Notes: a model not told the origin generated them from the sequence alone. A stretch of DNA of 64,000 nt from Alicycliphilus denitrificans_A (GCF_044792555.1 NZ_CP126238.1:2852001-2916000), one strand, 5' to 3'. Counted from the stretch's first letter, positions 50,206 through 59,244 are shown. A program made the numbers and translations.

Positions 50206-50357
50206 TAGCTTTTCGCTCTTGACAGCCGAGGGCTCAACGGCAGTTTGCACCGCCAACAGAAGGAACAGCGCAAACCTGCCGCGTGCTGTCCCAGCTCTGG
50301 CGCTCATCGGCGTGCCGGAGAAACGGATCGGATTGGCATCCATCGGTGTTTACTAGC

Positions 50358-50367
50358 GCTTAGCACT
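50358..50367 (+). promoter_or_regulatory. GCTTAGCACT box upstream of the DUF35-thiolase unit
   Basis: The decamer GCTTAGCACT lies 100 bases before the DUF35 start and recurs exactly at 53104-53113, in the lysR/acyl-CoA-dehydrogenase divergent region. Both copies have GTG about 10 bases upstream. Probably a shared LysR-type site. Confidence 0.5.
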
Positions 50368-50467
50368 TGCGGGTCGTGCCTGGCTGCCCAGACCGTCCTG
50401 CGCGCCCTAGGATCCGGCGCGAAGAGGTTCGACGCCTCGGACCCTACCCGTTTCTGGAGACAAACCC

Positions 50468-50851
50468 ATGACGATGCATCCCCCGCTGCCCCAGCCGGAA
50501 AAAGAGTACCTGCACCACCTTGCCCAAGGGGCCTTCAAGATCCAGCGCTCGCGCAGCACCGGTCAACATGTTTTCTACCCGCGCGTGGCAGCCCCCGTGA
50601 CGGGCGAGACCGACCTGGAATGGGTGGAACCCAGTGGCCGTGGCGTGGTGTATGCCGTCACGGTGATCAACCAGCGCCCGCCCGCCCGGCCCTACAACGT
50701 GGTGCTGGTCGATCTGGCCGAGGGGCCACGGATGATGTCCCGCGTGGACGGCATGGCGCCCGAAGCCGTGCACATCGGCATGGCCGTGCAGGCCCGGGTG
50801 ATCAATGAAGACGGCAAACCCCTCGTGGTCTTCGTGCCGGTAGCGCAATAA
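50468..50851 (+). CDS. DUF35 OB-fold protein lacking its zinc cysteines
   Basis: A 127-residue member of the DUF35 family, whose proteins partner thiolase-fold enzymes in acyl-CoA chemistry. The layout is standard (FKIQRSRSTGQHVFYPR, EPSGRGVVYAVTVI, OB-fold strands to the end), but the rubredoxin-like zinc ribbon has no cysteine at all: the usual C-x-x-C positions read SRSTG and APVTG. GGAGA at 50457-50461 supports the start. It is followed after 19 bases by its probable partner. Confidence 0.82.
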   Translation: MTMHPPLPQPEKEYLHHLAQGAFKIQRSRSTGQHVFYPRVAAPVTGETDLEWVEPSGRGVVYAVTVINQRPPARPYNVVLVDLAEGPRMMSRVDGMAPEAVHIGMAVQARVINEDGKPLVVFVPVAQ

Positions 50852-50870
50852 AAAAGCAGGAGGAAACCAC

Positions 50871-52028
50871 ATGACTTTGGACCGTTTTCCCCGCGGCAAG
50901 ACCGCCATCGTGGCCGCCAGCACCCATGGCATGGGTGAGGCCCCTGGCTACAGCTCGATGGACCTGGCCACCGCCGCCAGCCTGAAGGCGCTGGCCCAGG
51001 TGGGGTTGAAGCCCGCCGATGTGGATGGCCTGTTCATCGGCCTGCCGGACGATTTCCTCTCGGGTCTGGGCTTTGCCGAGTACCTGGGCATCCAGCCTCG
51101 CGTCACCGACAACAACCGCACCGGCGGCTCGGCCTTCCTGACCCATGTGATGTGGGCCGCGCTGGCGATCGAGGCCGGGCAATGCGATGTGGCACTGATC
51201 GCCTATGGCAGCAACCAGCGCAGCGCCGCGGGCAAGCTGGTCTCGTCGATGAAGCAGGCGCCCTGGGACGCACCCTACAGGCTGACCCGTCCGGCGGGCG
51301 CGTACGCGCTGGCCACCTCGCGCTACATGCACGAATACGGGTTGCGACGCGAGCAGCTCGGCGAGGTCGCCCTGGCAGCACGCCAGTGGGCGCAGCGCAA
51401 CCCGGACGCCTTCCTGCGCGACCCGCTCACCATGGACGAATACCTGGCCTCGCGCATGGTGGCCTCGCCCCTGAGCGTGCGCGACTGCTGCCTGGTGACC
51501 GACGGCGCGGCCGCCATCGTGATGGTCAGCGCCGCGCGCGCCAAGGACCTGGCAGCCCGGCCGGCCTACGTGCTGGGTGCGGCGGCGGCCACCGACCACC
51601 GCGACATCACCGCCATGCCGGACCTGACCCGCACCTGCGCCGTCGATTCGGGGGCCCGTGCCTTTGCCCAGGCGGGCCTGAAGCCCGCCGACGTGGACGT
51701 GGTGGAGCTATATGACGCATTCACCATCAACACCCTGCTGTTCCTGGAAGACCTGGGCTTTTGCAAGAAGGGCGAGGCCGGCGCCTTCGTGCAGGGCGGG
51801 CGCATCGCACCGGGCGGCGAGCTGGCGGTCAACACCAATGGCGGCGGCCTGTCCTGTGTGCACCCGGGCATGTATGGTCTGTTCACCCTGGTGGAGGCCA
51901 CGCAGCAACTGATGGGCGTGGCGGGCGAGCGCCAGGTACCAGGTGCCAGGGTCGGTCTGGCCCATGGCAATGGAGTGGAGCTTTCGAGTCAGGCCACGGT
52001 GATCCTGGGCACGGCAGACACGCTGTAA
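50871..52028 (+). CDS. Thiolase-fold protein, lipid-transfer/retro-aldolase type
   Basis: A 385-residue thiolase-superfamily protein. The catalytic Cys of true thiolases is absent (NNRTGGSAFLTHVMW in its place), and the usual HEAF reads YDAFTINT near 282, as in SCP-x/Ltp2-like proteins; NGGGLSCVHPGMYG and LAHGNG close the active site. Ltp2 with a DUF35 partner performs acyl-CoA retro-aldol cleavage, and I infer a like role here. AGGAGG precedes the start. Confidence 0.82.
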   Translation: MTLDRFPRGKTAIVAASTHGMGEAPGYSSMDLATAASLKALAQVGLKPADVDGLFIGLPDDFLSGLGFAEYLGIQPRVTDNNRTGGSAFLTHVMWAALAIEAGQCDVALIAYGSNQRSAAGKLVSSMKQAPWDAPYRLTRPAGAYALATSRYMHEYGLRREQLGEVALAARQWAQRNPDAFLRDPLTMDEYLASRMVASPLSVRDCCLVTDGAAAIVMVSAARAKDLAARPAYVLGAAAATDHRDITAMPDLTRTCAVDSGARAFAQAGLKPADVDVVELYDAFTINTLLFLEDLGFCKKGEAGAFVQGGRIAPGGELAVNTNGGGLSCVHPGMYGLFTLVEATQQLMGVAGERQVPGARVGLAHGNGVELSSQATVILGTADTL

Positions 52029-52038
52029 TCGCACTGAT

Positions 52039-53001
52039 CTATGCGCCCCCCGGCCGGCCCTGTTCCCTGTCAGGGGCGGCCTGCTTTTCCCGGGCCTGCA
52101 TGAAGTAATGCGCGTGGCGCTTGATCAGCGTGGTCAGCAACTCCGCCGCCGGTGACAGGGGATAGTCCGCACGGTAGAACATGCTGATGGTGTAGCTGGG
52201 CAGCTTTTCGCGCACCGGAATCTCCACCAGAAAGGGCTGCAGCCAGGGCGAATGGATGAACTCCCGGGGTAAGGCGCACACCATGTCGGAGGCCATCATC
52301 AGCGTCTGCACCACCGACAGCGACGAGGATTGCACACGGATGTTCGGCGGCGCCAAATCTGGATACTGGGCGAACAAGTCCCGGATGGCCGCCCCGGGCC
52401 CCTGAACCGCGGGGCTGCTCAGGATCCATTCGGCGTGTTGCAATTCCTGTAGCGAGGTCGCATCGGCGAGTGGGCTTCCACGGCGCACGGCCAGGATCAG
52501 GTTGTTCTCAAACAGCGCCTCCACCGCGAAGTCTGCGCCAATGCCCGCCGCAGGCAGGGGACCGATGGCGAACTCCATTTCACCGGATCGAATCAGCGGC
52601 ATGTGATCGCGGTACAGGCCGCCCAGGATGTTCAGGTTCACCTGCGGCATGCGCTTGCGGAAGTCGGCGATCGCATCGGGCACCAGCGTGGTCGTAGGCG
52701 TGGCCGAGGTGCCAAAATACAGCATGCCCTGGCTGCTGTCACCCCGCATGTGGGCCAGCTCGTTGACCGACTTCTGCACCTCCGCCGTGATGGCCCTGGC
52801 GCGCACCAGGAAGGCCTTGCCGTAGTCCGACAGCTGCGCCCCCTTGGTCGTGCGCAGCAGCAGCGGCACATGCAGCTTGGCTTCCAGCCGGGCCATGCTT
52901 TGCGTCATCGCCGGGGCAGTGATCTGGCGCACGCGCGCGGCAGCACGGATGCTGCCGCTGTCGGCCACGGCCAGAAAGTCCTGAATCTCGCTGAGGGTCA
53001 T
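52039..53001 (-). CDS. LysR-family transcriptional regulator
   Basis: About 320 residues: N-terminal winged helix (SEIQDFLAVADSGSIRAAARV, then ITAPAMTQSMARLEAKLHVPLLLRT) and a two-lobed effector domain (LYFGTSATPTTTLVPDAIADF; EMEFAIGPL; LILAVRRGSPLA). The start at 53001 has GGAAG close upstream; 53013 is the alternative. It converges on the thiolase gene and diverges from the acyl-CoA dehydrogenase operon, so it probably controls both. Confidence 0.9.
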   Translation of the reverse strand: MTLSEIQDFLAVADSGSIRAAARVRQITAPAMTQSMARLEAKLHVPLLLRTTKGAQLSDYGKAFLVRARAITAEVQKSVNELAHMRGDSSQGMLYFGTSATPTTTLVPDAIADFRKRMPQVNLNILGGLYRDHMPLIRSGEMEFAIGPLPAAGIGADFAVEALFENNLILAVRRGSPLADATSLQELQHAEWILSSPAVQGPGAAIRDLFAQYPDLAPPNIRVQSSSLSVVQTLMMASDMVCALPREFIHSPWLQPFLVEIPVREKLPSYTISMFYRADYPLSPAAELLTTLIKRHAHYFMQAREKQAAPDREQGRPGGA

Positions 53002-53068
53002 GCCGGCTTCCATGGTCGAACCGTGTCTCCTGGTGTCTGGGTTGTTATGGCTGCCCGCCGTGCCTGCG

Positions 53069-53113
53069 TTGCACGGAAAGCAAACTGCAGTGCGTTAAGG
53101 CGGGCTTAGCACT
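53069..53113. promoter_or_regulatory. LysR-type sites in the divergent region
   Basis: TTGC-N7-GCAA (53069-53083) fits the T-N11-A LysR box. Next to it AGTGC (53089-53093) and GCACT (53109-53113) form an inverted repeat that includes GCTTAGCACT, shared with 50358-50367. They sit 120-165 bases before the dehydrogenase start. Confidence 0.5.
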
Positions 53114-53232
53114 CTGCATTATCCCGAAGCTGCCCAAAGCCTCCCCGCCTCCCTACGATGCAGCGCACCCTCAGGAGACAAGCCGGCCACGGGGGGAGAC
53201 CGGCACACAAAACGGCACACCAAGGACATGCC

Positions 53233-54420
53233 ATGAACCTCTCGGAAAACGCAGCGGATCGGGAATTCCGCGCGCAAGTGCGCCAGTTTCTGGCGCAGCA
53301 TCTGCCCGACGACCTTCGCCAGAAGGTAATTAACTTCGTCTGGCTCAACAAAGCGGACTACGAATGTTGGCACAACCTGCTGGCCGACTACGGCTGGCAG
53401 GGCCCGGCCTGGTCCAGGGAATATGGCGGCCAGGGCTGGTCGGCCCTGCAGCGCAAGATCTTCGACGAGGAATGCCAGCTCGCCTGCGCGCCGCGCACCG
53501 TACCGCACCTGAACATGATCTGCCCGGTGCTCAATGCCTTTGGCACGCCGGCACAAAAGCAGCGCTTTCTGCCCGACATGTTCCGGCTCAAGACCTGGTG
53601 GTGCCAGGGCTATTCCGAGCCCGGCGCCGGCTCCGACCTGGCCGCGCTGCAGACCAGTGCGGTGCGCGAGGGCGATCACTACGTCATCAACGGTCACAAG
53701 ATCTGGACCACCTGGGCGCATTGGAGCGACTGGATGTTCGCGCTGGTGCGCACCAACCGGGAGGTGAAGGCGCAGGAGGGCATTTCCTTCGTGCTGATCG
53801 ACATGAAGAGCCCGGGCATCACGGTGCGGCCCATTATTTCCGCCGATGGCTGTCACGACCTGAACGAGGTCTTTCTCGACAACGTGAAGGTGCCGCTGGA
53901 CAACCTGGTCGGAGAAGAAAACAAGGGCTGGACGATTGCCAAGTTCCTGCTTGGCTTCGAGCGCGCCGAAATGGCGGCGGTGGGCCTGTGCAAGCGGCTG
54001 CTGCAGTTCTGCCGCAAGGCCACGCAGAGCCATTACCTGGAGGGCCGCCCCCTGTGGGACGACGCCCTGATCCGCCACCGTCTGGCCGAGCTGGAGATGC
54101 GCGTCAAGGTGCATGAATGGACCACCCTGCGCGTGCTCGCCAGCGAGGAGGCAGGCACTACGGCCAGCGCCGCACCCTCGATGCTCAAGCTGGCCAGCAG
54201 CGAGCTGCAGCAGGACCTGACCCGACTGCTCAGGGACTGCACCGGGCCGCGCGGCACACAGTACCTGCGGGCGCTGCGCCAGGGCGAGGCCGTCGAGCTC
54301 GAAGACCTGCGCGCCTTTGACAACGCCCTGGTCGCCAACTACATCGACTGGCGCAAGGTCACCGTCTATGGCGGCACCACCGAAGTGCAGAAAACCATCA
54401 CCGCCAAAACCTTTGCCTGA
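53233..54420 (+). CDS. Acyl-CoA dehydrogenase, subunit-like 1
   Basis: A 395-residue FAD-dependent acyl-CoA dehydrogenase. FAD/substrate-binding blocks: CQGYSEPGAGSDLAALQTSA near 127-146, HKIWTTWAHWSDWMF near 156-170 and the C-terminal YGGTTEVQKTITAKTFA. It is adjacent to a second, shorter dehydrogenase, an arrangement seen in heteromeric enzymes acting on steroid or branched acyl-CoAs. AAGGA at 53222-53226 supports the start. Confidence 0.92.
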   Translation: MNLSENAADREFRAQVRQFLAQHLPDDLRQKVINFVWLNKADYECWHNLLADYGWQGPAWSREYGGQGWSALQRKIFDEECQLACAPRTVPHLNMICPVLNAFGTPAQKQRFLPDMFRLKTWWCQGYSEPGAGSDLAALQTSAVREGDHYVINGHKIWTTWAHWSDWMFALVRTNREVKAQEGISFVLIDMKSPGITVRPIISADGCHDLNEVFLDNVKVPLDNLVGEENKGWTIAKFLLGFERAEMAAVGLCKRLLQFCRKATQSHYLEGRPLWDDALIRHRLAELEMRVKVHEWTTLRVLASEEAGTTASAAPSMLKLASSELQQDLTRLLRDCTGPRGTQYLRALRQGEAVELEDLRAFDNALVANYIDWRKVTVYGGTTEVQKTITAKTFA

Positions 54421-54427
54421 GCACAGC

Positions 54428-55519
54428 ATGAACTTCGAACTCAATGACGAACAGCGCATGCTGGAAGAGGCCGTCAGCAAGCTGGTGGCCGGCAAGTTGC
54501 GCAGTGAGCCCCCCGTCTTCACGGTCAGCGATGCCACATGGCAGCAACGCTGGCAACAACTGGCCGAACTCGGCGTTGCCGGCCTGCTGGTCCACCCCGA
54601 GCATGGCGGCGCCGGCATGGGCGTGCTGGACGCCGTCGTGGTGGCGCGCGCACTGGGCCGGGGCAATGCACGGCAGCCCTTTGCCGTCTGCGCCGCCAGC
54701 GCCCTGTGGCTGCTGGACCAGGCCGCCGCGCCCGCCTTCAAGGCGCAATGGCTGGCCAAGGCCTGCGCGGGCGAGGTGCTCGTCACTCTGGCGGTGGACG
54801 ACGACAACCACCGGCCCCAGCCCCCCGGCGTGCGCCTGGAAGGCGGGGCCCTGCATGGGCGCAAATCGGCTGTCGTGGCCGCAGGCCTGGCGCAATGGCT
54901 GATCGTTGCGGCGCAGGATGCGGCAGGCGCCACCCAACTGCTGGCGGTGCCTGCGGACCATCCGGCGGTGCGCATCGACAGCGTGCCGCAGCTCGATGGC
55001 CACAACTCCGCCGAAGTGCAGTTCAACGGCGTGCCGCTGGCCGAGGTGGAGCAACTGGGGGCCGGGGCCGATGCCGACGCCCTGCTGGCTCAGGCCCTGG
55101 ACATCGGCCGCGTGGTGCTGTGCGCGGAAGCGCTGGGCCTGATGGAGTCGCTGTGGCGCCAGACGGTGGACTACCTGAAGGAGCGCCGCCAGTTCAAGCA
55201 GCCGCTGATCCAGCTCCAGGTATTGCAGCACCGGCTGGTGGACATGCTGATGGCCGTGGAATCGGCCCATTCCGCCACGCTGCTCGGGGCCGCCAGCCTG
55301 CATGAAGCCGCCGCCGAGCGCAGCCAGCAAGTGGCGCTGGCCAAGTGCCGCATCGGCCGCTATGCCGTGCAGGTGGCCGAACAGGCCACGCAATGCTTTG
55401 GCGGCATGGGCGTCACCGACGAGTTCGAGTCATCCCACTACACGCGCCGCCTGCACACCATCGACATGACCTGGGGCAATGCCGACGAGCAGTTGCGCCG
55501 CTACGCCGCGCGGATGTGA
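54428..55519 (+). CDS. Acyl-CoA dehydrogenase, subunit-like 2
   Basis: A 363-residue, divergent acyl-CoA dehydrogenase starting 7 bases after subunit 1. The fold is clear (ELGVAGLLVHPEHGGAGMG; YLKERRQFKQPLIQLQVLQHR; CFGGMGVTDEFESSHYTRRL), but the middle domain is shortened and the usual Tyr/Trp FAD motif is weak. This favours a heterotetramer with the upstream protein, as in ChsE1-ChsE2. Confidence 0.88.
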   Translation: MNFELNDEQRMLEEAVSKLVAGKLRSEPPVFTVSDATWQQRWQQLAELGVAGLLVHPEHGGAGMGVLDAVVVARALGRGNARQPFAVCAASALWLLDQAAAPAFKAQWLAKACAGEVLVTLAVDDDNHRPQPPGVRLEGGALHGRKSAVVAAGLAQWLIVAAQDAAGATQLLAVPADHPAVRIDSVPQLDGHNSAEVQFNGVPLAEVEQLGAGADADALLAQALDIGRVVLCAEALGLMESLWRQTVDYLKERRQFKQPLIQLQVLQHRLVDMLMAVESAHSATLLGAASLHEAAAERSQQVALAKCRIGRYAVQVAEQATQCFGGMGVTDEFESSHYTRRLHTIDMTWGNADEQLRRYAARM

Positions 55520-55560
55520 GCCCTGCCCGCAGCCTGCCAGAACCCACAACCGAAGGAAAC

Positions 55561-56025
55561 ATGATGCAGAAAATTCTGGAATCCATCGAGGCCGTGAAGG
55601 CCTTTGCCGGACAGCCGGGGGTGGAGAGCGATGTCATCACCATCACCCAGGACATGATCAATACCTTTGCCGAGGTCACGCACGACCCGCAATGGATCCA
55701 TGTGGACCCCGAACGCGCCGCCAAGGAATCGCCGTTCGGCACCACCATCGCGCACGGCCTGCTGACCCTGTCGCTGCTGACGGGCTGGTACCACCAATGC
55801 TTTGCCTTTCCCAACCGCAAGCTGGGCCTGAACTACGGTTTTGACAAGGTGCGTTTCACCGGGCCCGTGCCCTGCGGTTCGCGGCTCAAGGGGCGCTTCG
55901 CCCTGGCCCGGGTCGAAGAGGTCAAGCCGCAGGAGCTGCGCTGCTACTGGGACGTGGAAGTGCGCATCGAAGGCCAGGACCGGCCGGTGCTGGTCGCCGA
56001 ATGGATCATGCAGATCCGCTACTGA
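55561..56025 (+). CDS. MaoC-family enoyl-CoA hydratase
   Basis: A 154-residue hot-dog-fold hydratase. The active-site motif is complete: DMINTFAEVTHDPQWIHVDPERA, then FGTTIAHGLLTLSLL; the Asp and His of DPQWIHVD are the catalytic pair. It would add water to the double bond made by the dehydrogenases. GAAGGAA precedes the ATG. Confidence 0.92.
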   Translation: MMQKILESIEAVKAFAGQPGVESDVITITQDMINTFAEVTHDPQWIHVDPERAAKESPFGTTIAHGLLTLSLLTGWYHQCFAFPNRKLGLNYGFDKVRFTGPVPCGSRLKGRFALARVEEVKPQELRCYWDVEVRIEGQDRPVLVAEWIMQIRY

Positions 56026-56062
56026 ACAAGGCAAAAACCCAACGTTGAACGGAGTGACGACG

Positions 56063-56845
56063 ATGACGATGCAAACCCCTCAGTTTTCCCTGCAGGACCG
56101 CACCGTGCTGGTCACGGGCGCGGCCCAAGGCATTGGCCGGGCGATCGTGGACCAGGTGCTGGCCACCGGCGGCAATGTGGTGGCGGTGGACCTGAACACC
56201 GGCAAGCTGCAGGCCCTGCTCGACGAAGTGGGCCCCAGCCGCCTGCTGCTGCAGGAAGGCAGCGTGGCCGACCCCGCCCTGGCCGAGCAGGCGGTGTCCG
56301 CCGGTGTGCGGCAGTTTGGCGGCGTGGAGGGCCTGGTGAACAACGCCGGCATCACCCGGCCCGCCATGATCGACAAGATGACGGCCAGCGAATGGCAGCA
56401 GGTGATCGACGTGCACCTTTCCGGCTCCTTCTACTTCCTGCAGGCCGTGGGGCGCCACCTCATCGCCCGCGCCAAGGCCGGCGAAGCGCATGGCGGCGCG
56501 ATCGTCAACATCTCGTCGGACGCCGGGCGGCGCGGCACCATCGGCCAGATCAACTACAGCGCTGCCAAGGCCGGCGTGCTGGGCCTGACCATGAGCGCCG
56601 CGCGCGAATGGGGCCGCCACCAGATCCGCGTGAACACGGTGGGCTTCGGCGTGGTGGAAACACCGATGACCGAGACCATCCGTGGCGAAAAGTTTGCCGA
56701 CACCTACAAGGCGCAGATTCCGCTGGGCCGCTGGGCGCAGGCCGACGAAGTGGCGCGGCCGGTGTGCTTTCTGCTATCGGGCGCGGCGTCCTACATCAAT
56801 GGCCAGCATATTTCCGTCAATGGTGGCTACACCATCGGGATGTGA
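56063..56845 (+). CDS. Short-chain dehydrogenase/reductase
   Basis: A 260-residue NAD(P)-binding oxidoreductase: TGAAQGIGRAIVDQ near 19-32, NNAGITRPAM near 93-102, catalytic Ser in NISSDAG, Tyr/Lys in NYSAAKAG and C-terminal ING QHISVNGG. In this operon it would oxidise a hydroxyacyl-CoA or an alcohol/aldehyde product. Substrate not deducible. Confidence 0.88.
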   Translation: MTMQTPQFSLQDRTVLVTGAAQGIGRAIVDQVLATGGNVVAVDLNTGKLQALLDEVGPSRLLLQEGSVADPALAEQAVSAGVRQFGGVEGLVNNAGITRPAMIDKMTASEWQQVIDVHLSGSFYFLQAVGRHLIARAKAGEAHGGAIVNISSDAGRRGTIGQINYSAAKAGVLGLTMSAAREWGRHQIRVNTVGFGVVETPMTETIRGEKFADTYKAQIPLGRWAQADEVARPVCFLLSGAASYINGQHISVNGGYTIGM

Positions 56846-56885
56846 ACGCTGGCGAAAACGACAAAACCATCAGGAGACCAACACC

Positions 56886-57896
56886 ATGCGCATCCGATCC
56901 TCCCTCTCCCATGCACTGCTCAAACCCCTGGCTGCCGGCGTACTGCTGGCCTGTAGCCTGACCCAAGCCCAGGCCCAGGCCCAGGGCGGCAAGTACCCCG
57001 AAAAGCCCGTCAACATCGTCGTGTCCTTCGCCCCCGGCGGGGCCACGGACCTGATTGGCCGCATCATAGGCACCGAGCTGACGCAGCGCCTGGGGCAGAG
57101 CTTCGTCGTCACCAACAAGCCAGGCGCCGCCGGGCAACTGGGCACCGAGTTCGTGGCCGCACAGAAAGGTGATGGCTACACCCTGCTGATCAGCGCCACC
57201 GGCCATGTGATGGCCCCATCGCTGCAGCCCGGCAAAATCCGCTACGACCCTAACAAAAGCTTCGAGCCCATCGCACTGCTCATGACCATGCCCAACGTGC
57301 TGGTCACCAAAGGCGACGGGCCGTACAAGAACTTCCAGGACTTCCAGCCCTGGGCGCGTGCCCAAGCCTCGGTGCCCGCCGGATCAGCGGGCAGCGGCGG
57401 CTCCACCCACATCTCGGGGGAGGTGGCCAAGCAGATTACGGGCATCAAGTTCACGCATGTGGCCTACAAGGGCAACGGCCCGTCCCTGACCGATGTGATC
57501 GCGGGCCATATCCCCACGGCATTCGTTGACACCGTGAGCCTGGGCGACATGGTGAAGTCCGGCAAGCTCAGCGCCATCGCAGTCACCAGCAAGCAGCGCA
57601 GCAAGCTTTACCACCAAGTACCCACTTTTGAGGAACTGGGCTTCAAGGGCATGGACCTGAACAATTGGGTTGGCCTGTATGCCCCAGCCGGCACGCCCAA
57701 ACCCATCGTCAATTTGCTCAACAAACACGTGGCAGAAATCCTCAACACCCCGAAGATCAAAGAACGCCTGGAAAGCCTGGGCGCCGACGTGCCCGGCAAC
57801 ATGAACGCCGCAGCATTCCAGGACTTTGTCGGCGCCGAGGTCGCCAAATGGAGCCAGGTGATCAAGCAGACAGGCGTGACGATCGAAGAGTTCTAG
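56886..57896 (+). CDS. Bug/TctC-type periplasmic solute-binding protein
   Basis: A 336-residue tripartite-tricarboxylate-type binding protein. Signal peptide at 1-31 (PLAAGVLLACSLTQAQAQA), then the family pattern KPVNIVVSFAPGGATDLIGR, NKPGAAGQLGTEFVA and VAYKGNGPSLTDVIAGHIP. Bug proteins bind carboxylates; here it probably recognises the acid degraded by this operon. It is the last gene and converges on ispF with two bases between. Confidence 0.92.
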   Translation: MRIRSSLSHALLKPLAAGVLLACSLTQAQAQAQGGKYPEKPVNIVVSFAPGGATDLIGRIIGTELTQRLGQSFVVTNKPGAAGQLGTEFVAAQKGDGYTLLISATGHVMAPSLQPGKIRYDPNKSFEPIALLMTMPNVLVTKGDGPYKNFQDFQPWARAQASVPAGSAGSGGSTHISGEVAKQITGIKFTHVAYKGNGPSLTDVIAGHIPTAFVDTVSLGDMVKSGKLSAIAVTSKQRSKLYHQVPTFEELGFKGMDLNNWVGLYAPAGTPKPIVNLLNKHVAEILNTPKIKERLESLGADVPGNMNAAAFQDFVGAEVAKWSQVIKQTGVTIEEF

Positions 57897-57898
57897 GT

Positions 57899-58384
57899 TC
57901 AACCAGCAACTCTGCGCAGCAGCACGGCGGCGCGCGCCTCGATCGCCAGGCCCTGGCCCACGGGGCCCAGGCGCTCGGCCGTCTTGGCCTTCACGTTCAC
58001 CTGGCCGTCCTGCAGGCTTAAAGCGCCGGCGATGCGTGCGCGCATGGCCGGTATGTGGGCGGCCAGGCGCGGTGCCTGCGCCACCACGGTGCTGTCCACA
58101 TTGCCGATCTCGTAGCCCGCCGCGCGCACGCGCTTGGCAGCCTCGGTGAGCAGCACGGCCGAGTCGGCGCCACGAAAGCGCGCATCGGTGTCGGGAAAAT
58201 GGCTGCCGATGTCGCCCAGGGCCGCCGCGCCCAGCAGCGCGTCGGTGATGGCGTGCAGCAGCACGTCCGCATCCGAATGGCCCAGCAGGCCCATGCTGTG
58301 GGGAATGTCCACACCGCCGATGACCAGGCGCCGCCCGGGCACCAGCGCGTGCACATCCCAACCCTCGCCAATCCTGAAATCCAT
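57899..58384 (-). CDS. ispF: 2-C-methyl-D-erythritol 2,4-cyclodiphosphate synthase
   Basis: Fifth enzyme of the MEP isoprenoid pathway, 161 residues. Metal-binding GWDVHALVPGR (Asp, His at 10 and 12), GLLGHSDADVLLHAITDALLGAAALGD and GNVDSTVVAQAPRL are the family blocks. The start at 58384 has GAAGG 8 bases upstream; an in-frame ATG at 58399 would nearly touch the ispD stop. Confidence 0.95.
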   Translation of the reverse strand: MDFRIGEGWDVHALVPGRRLVIGGVDIPHSMGLLGHSDADVLLHAITDALLGAAALGDIGSHFPDTDARFRGADSAVLLTEAAKRVRAAGYEIGNVDSTVVAQAPRLAAHIPAMRARIAGALSLQDGQVNVKAKTAERLGPVGQGLAIEARAAVLLRRVAG

Positions 58385-58401
58385 AACGGTTGCCTTCATG
58401 C

Positions 58402-59244
58402 TCAGCGCGGCGGCGTGCGCGAAAAAAAAGGGTTGATGGGGTCGCTCGCCGCGGCGCCGCGCTCGCCGCCGAAGCGCGCCACAGTGGCGCCGTGCATGCG
58501 CTGGGCGAGCACGGCCTCGGCCAGGGCGAAGTCGTCCGGATAGGTGACCTTGAAGTTCTGCGCGCTGCCCGGCACCAGCCGTGGGCGCAGGCCCATGGCC
58601 TCCATGGCGCTGGCCTCGTCGGTGGCCCCCGCGCCGACATATTCCAGCGCGCGGCACAGCGCGCCCAGGCGGAACATCTGCGGCGTCTGCGCCAGCCACT
58701 TGTCGCTGCGGTCCACGGTGGCGGCCACGCGCACGCCGCCCGGGCCATCGGTGGCGGTTTTCAGCGTGTCGGCCAGCTTGTGCGCCAGCAGGCCGCCCAC
58801 GCCGTCGTGCTGGCAGGCGTCGATGAGCGCGTCGATCTGCGCCGTAGTCACCAGGCAGCGCGCGGCGTCATGCACCAGCACCCAGTCCTCATCCAGCGCG
58901 CCGCGCGCCTGCAAGGCCTTCAGGCCGCCCAGCACCGTGTCGGCCCGCGTGGGGCCGCCGCAGGGTACGGCAAAGTAGCCGGGGTGCGGATGGCTGTCGA
59001 AGAAGCCGTCGCCCGGCGCCACGGCCACCAGCGTGCCCGCCAGCCGCGCCACGCCGGCAAAGGCCGCCAGCGTGTGCAGCACCATGGGCTGGCCGGCGAC
59101 CGCCTGGTACTGCTTGGGCAGGGCAGCGCGCGCACCCGGCTGCGCGCGCAGTGCCCGCGTGCCCGTGCCCGCGCAGGGCACCAGGGCCCAGAAGCGGCCG
59201 GGCACATGGCGGGCAGGGTTGTAGGCGGGCAGCAGATCGGTCAT
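58402..59244 (-). CDS. ispD: 2-C-methyl-D-erythritol 4-phosphate cytidylyltransferase
   Basis: Third enzyme of the MEP pathway, 280 residues, somewhat longer than usual through extra N- and C-terminal segments. CTP-binding VPCAGTGTRA near 23-32 and PKQYQAVAGQPMV, catalytic region VHDAARCLV near 124, and the Lys in FKVTYPDDFALAE near 240. It lies directly upstream of ispF, the standard pair. Confidence 0.94.
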   Translation of the reverse strand: MTDLLPAYNPARHVPGRFWALVPCAGTGTRALRAQPGARAALPKQYQAVAGQPMVLHTLAAFAGVARLAGTLVAVAPGDGFFDSHPHPGYFAVPCGGPTRADTVLGGLKALQARGALDEDWVLVHDAARCLVTTAQIDALIDACQHDGVGGLLAHKLADTLKTATDGPGGVRVAATVDRSDKWLAQTPQMFRLGALCRALEYVGAGATDEASAMEAMGLRPRLVPGSAQNFKVTYPDDFALAEAVLAQRMHGATVARFGGERGAAASDPINPFFSRTPPR

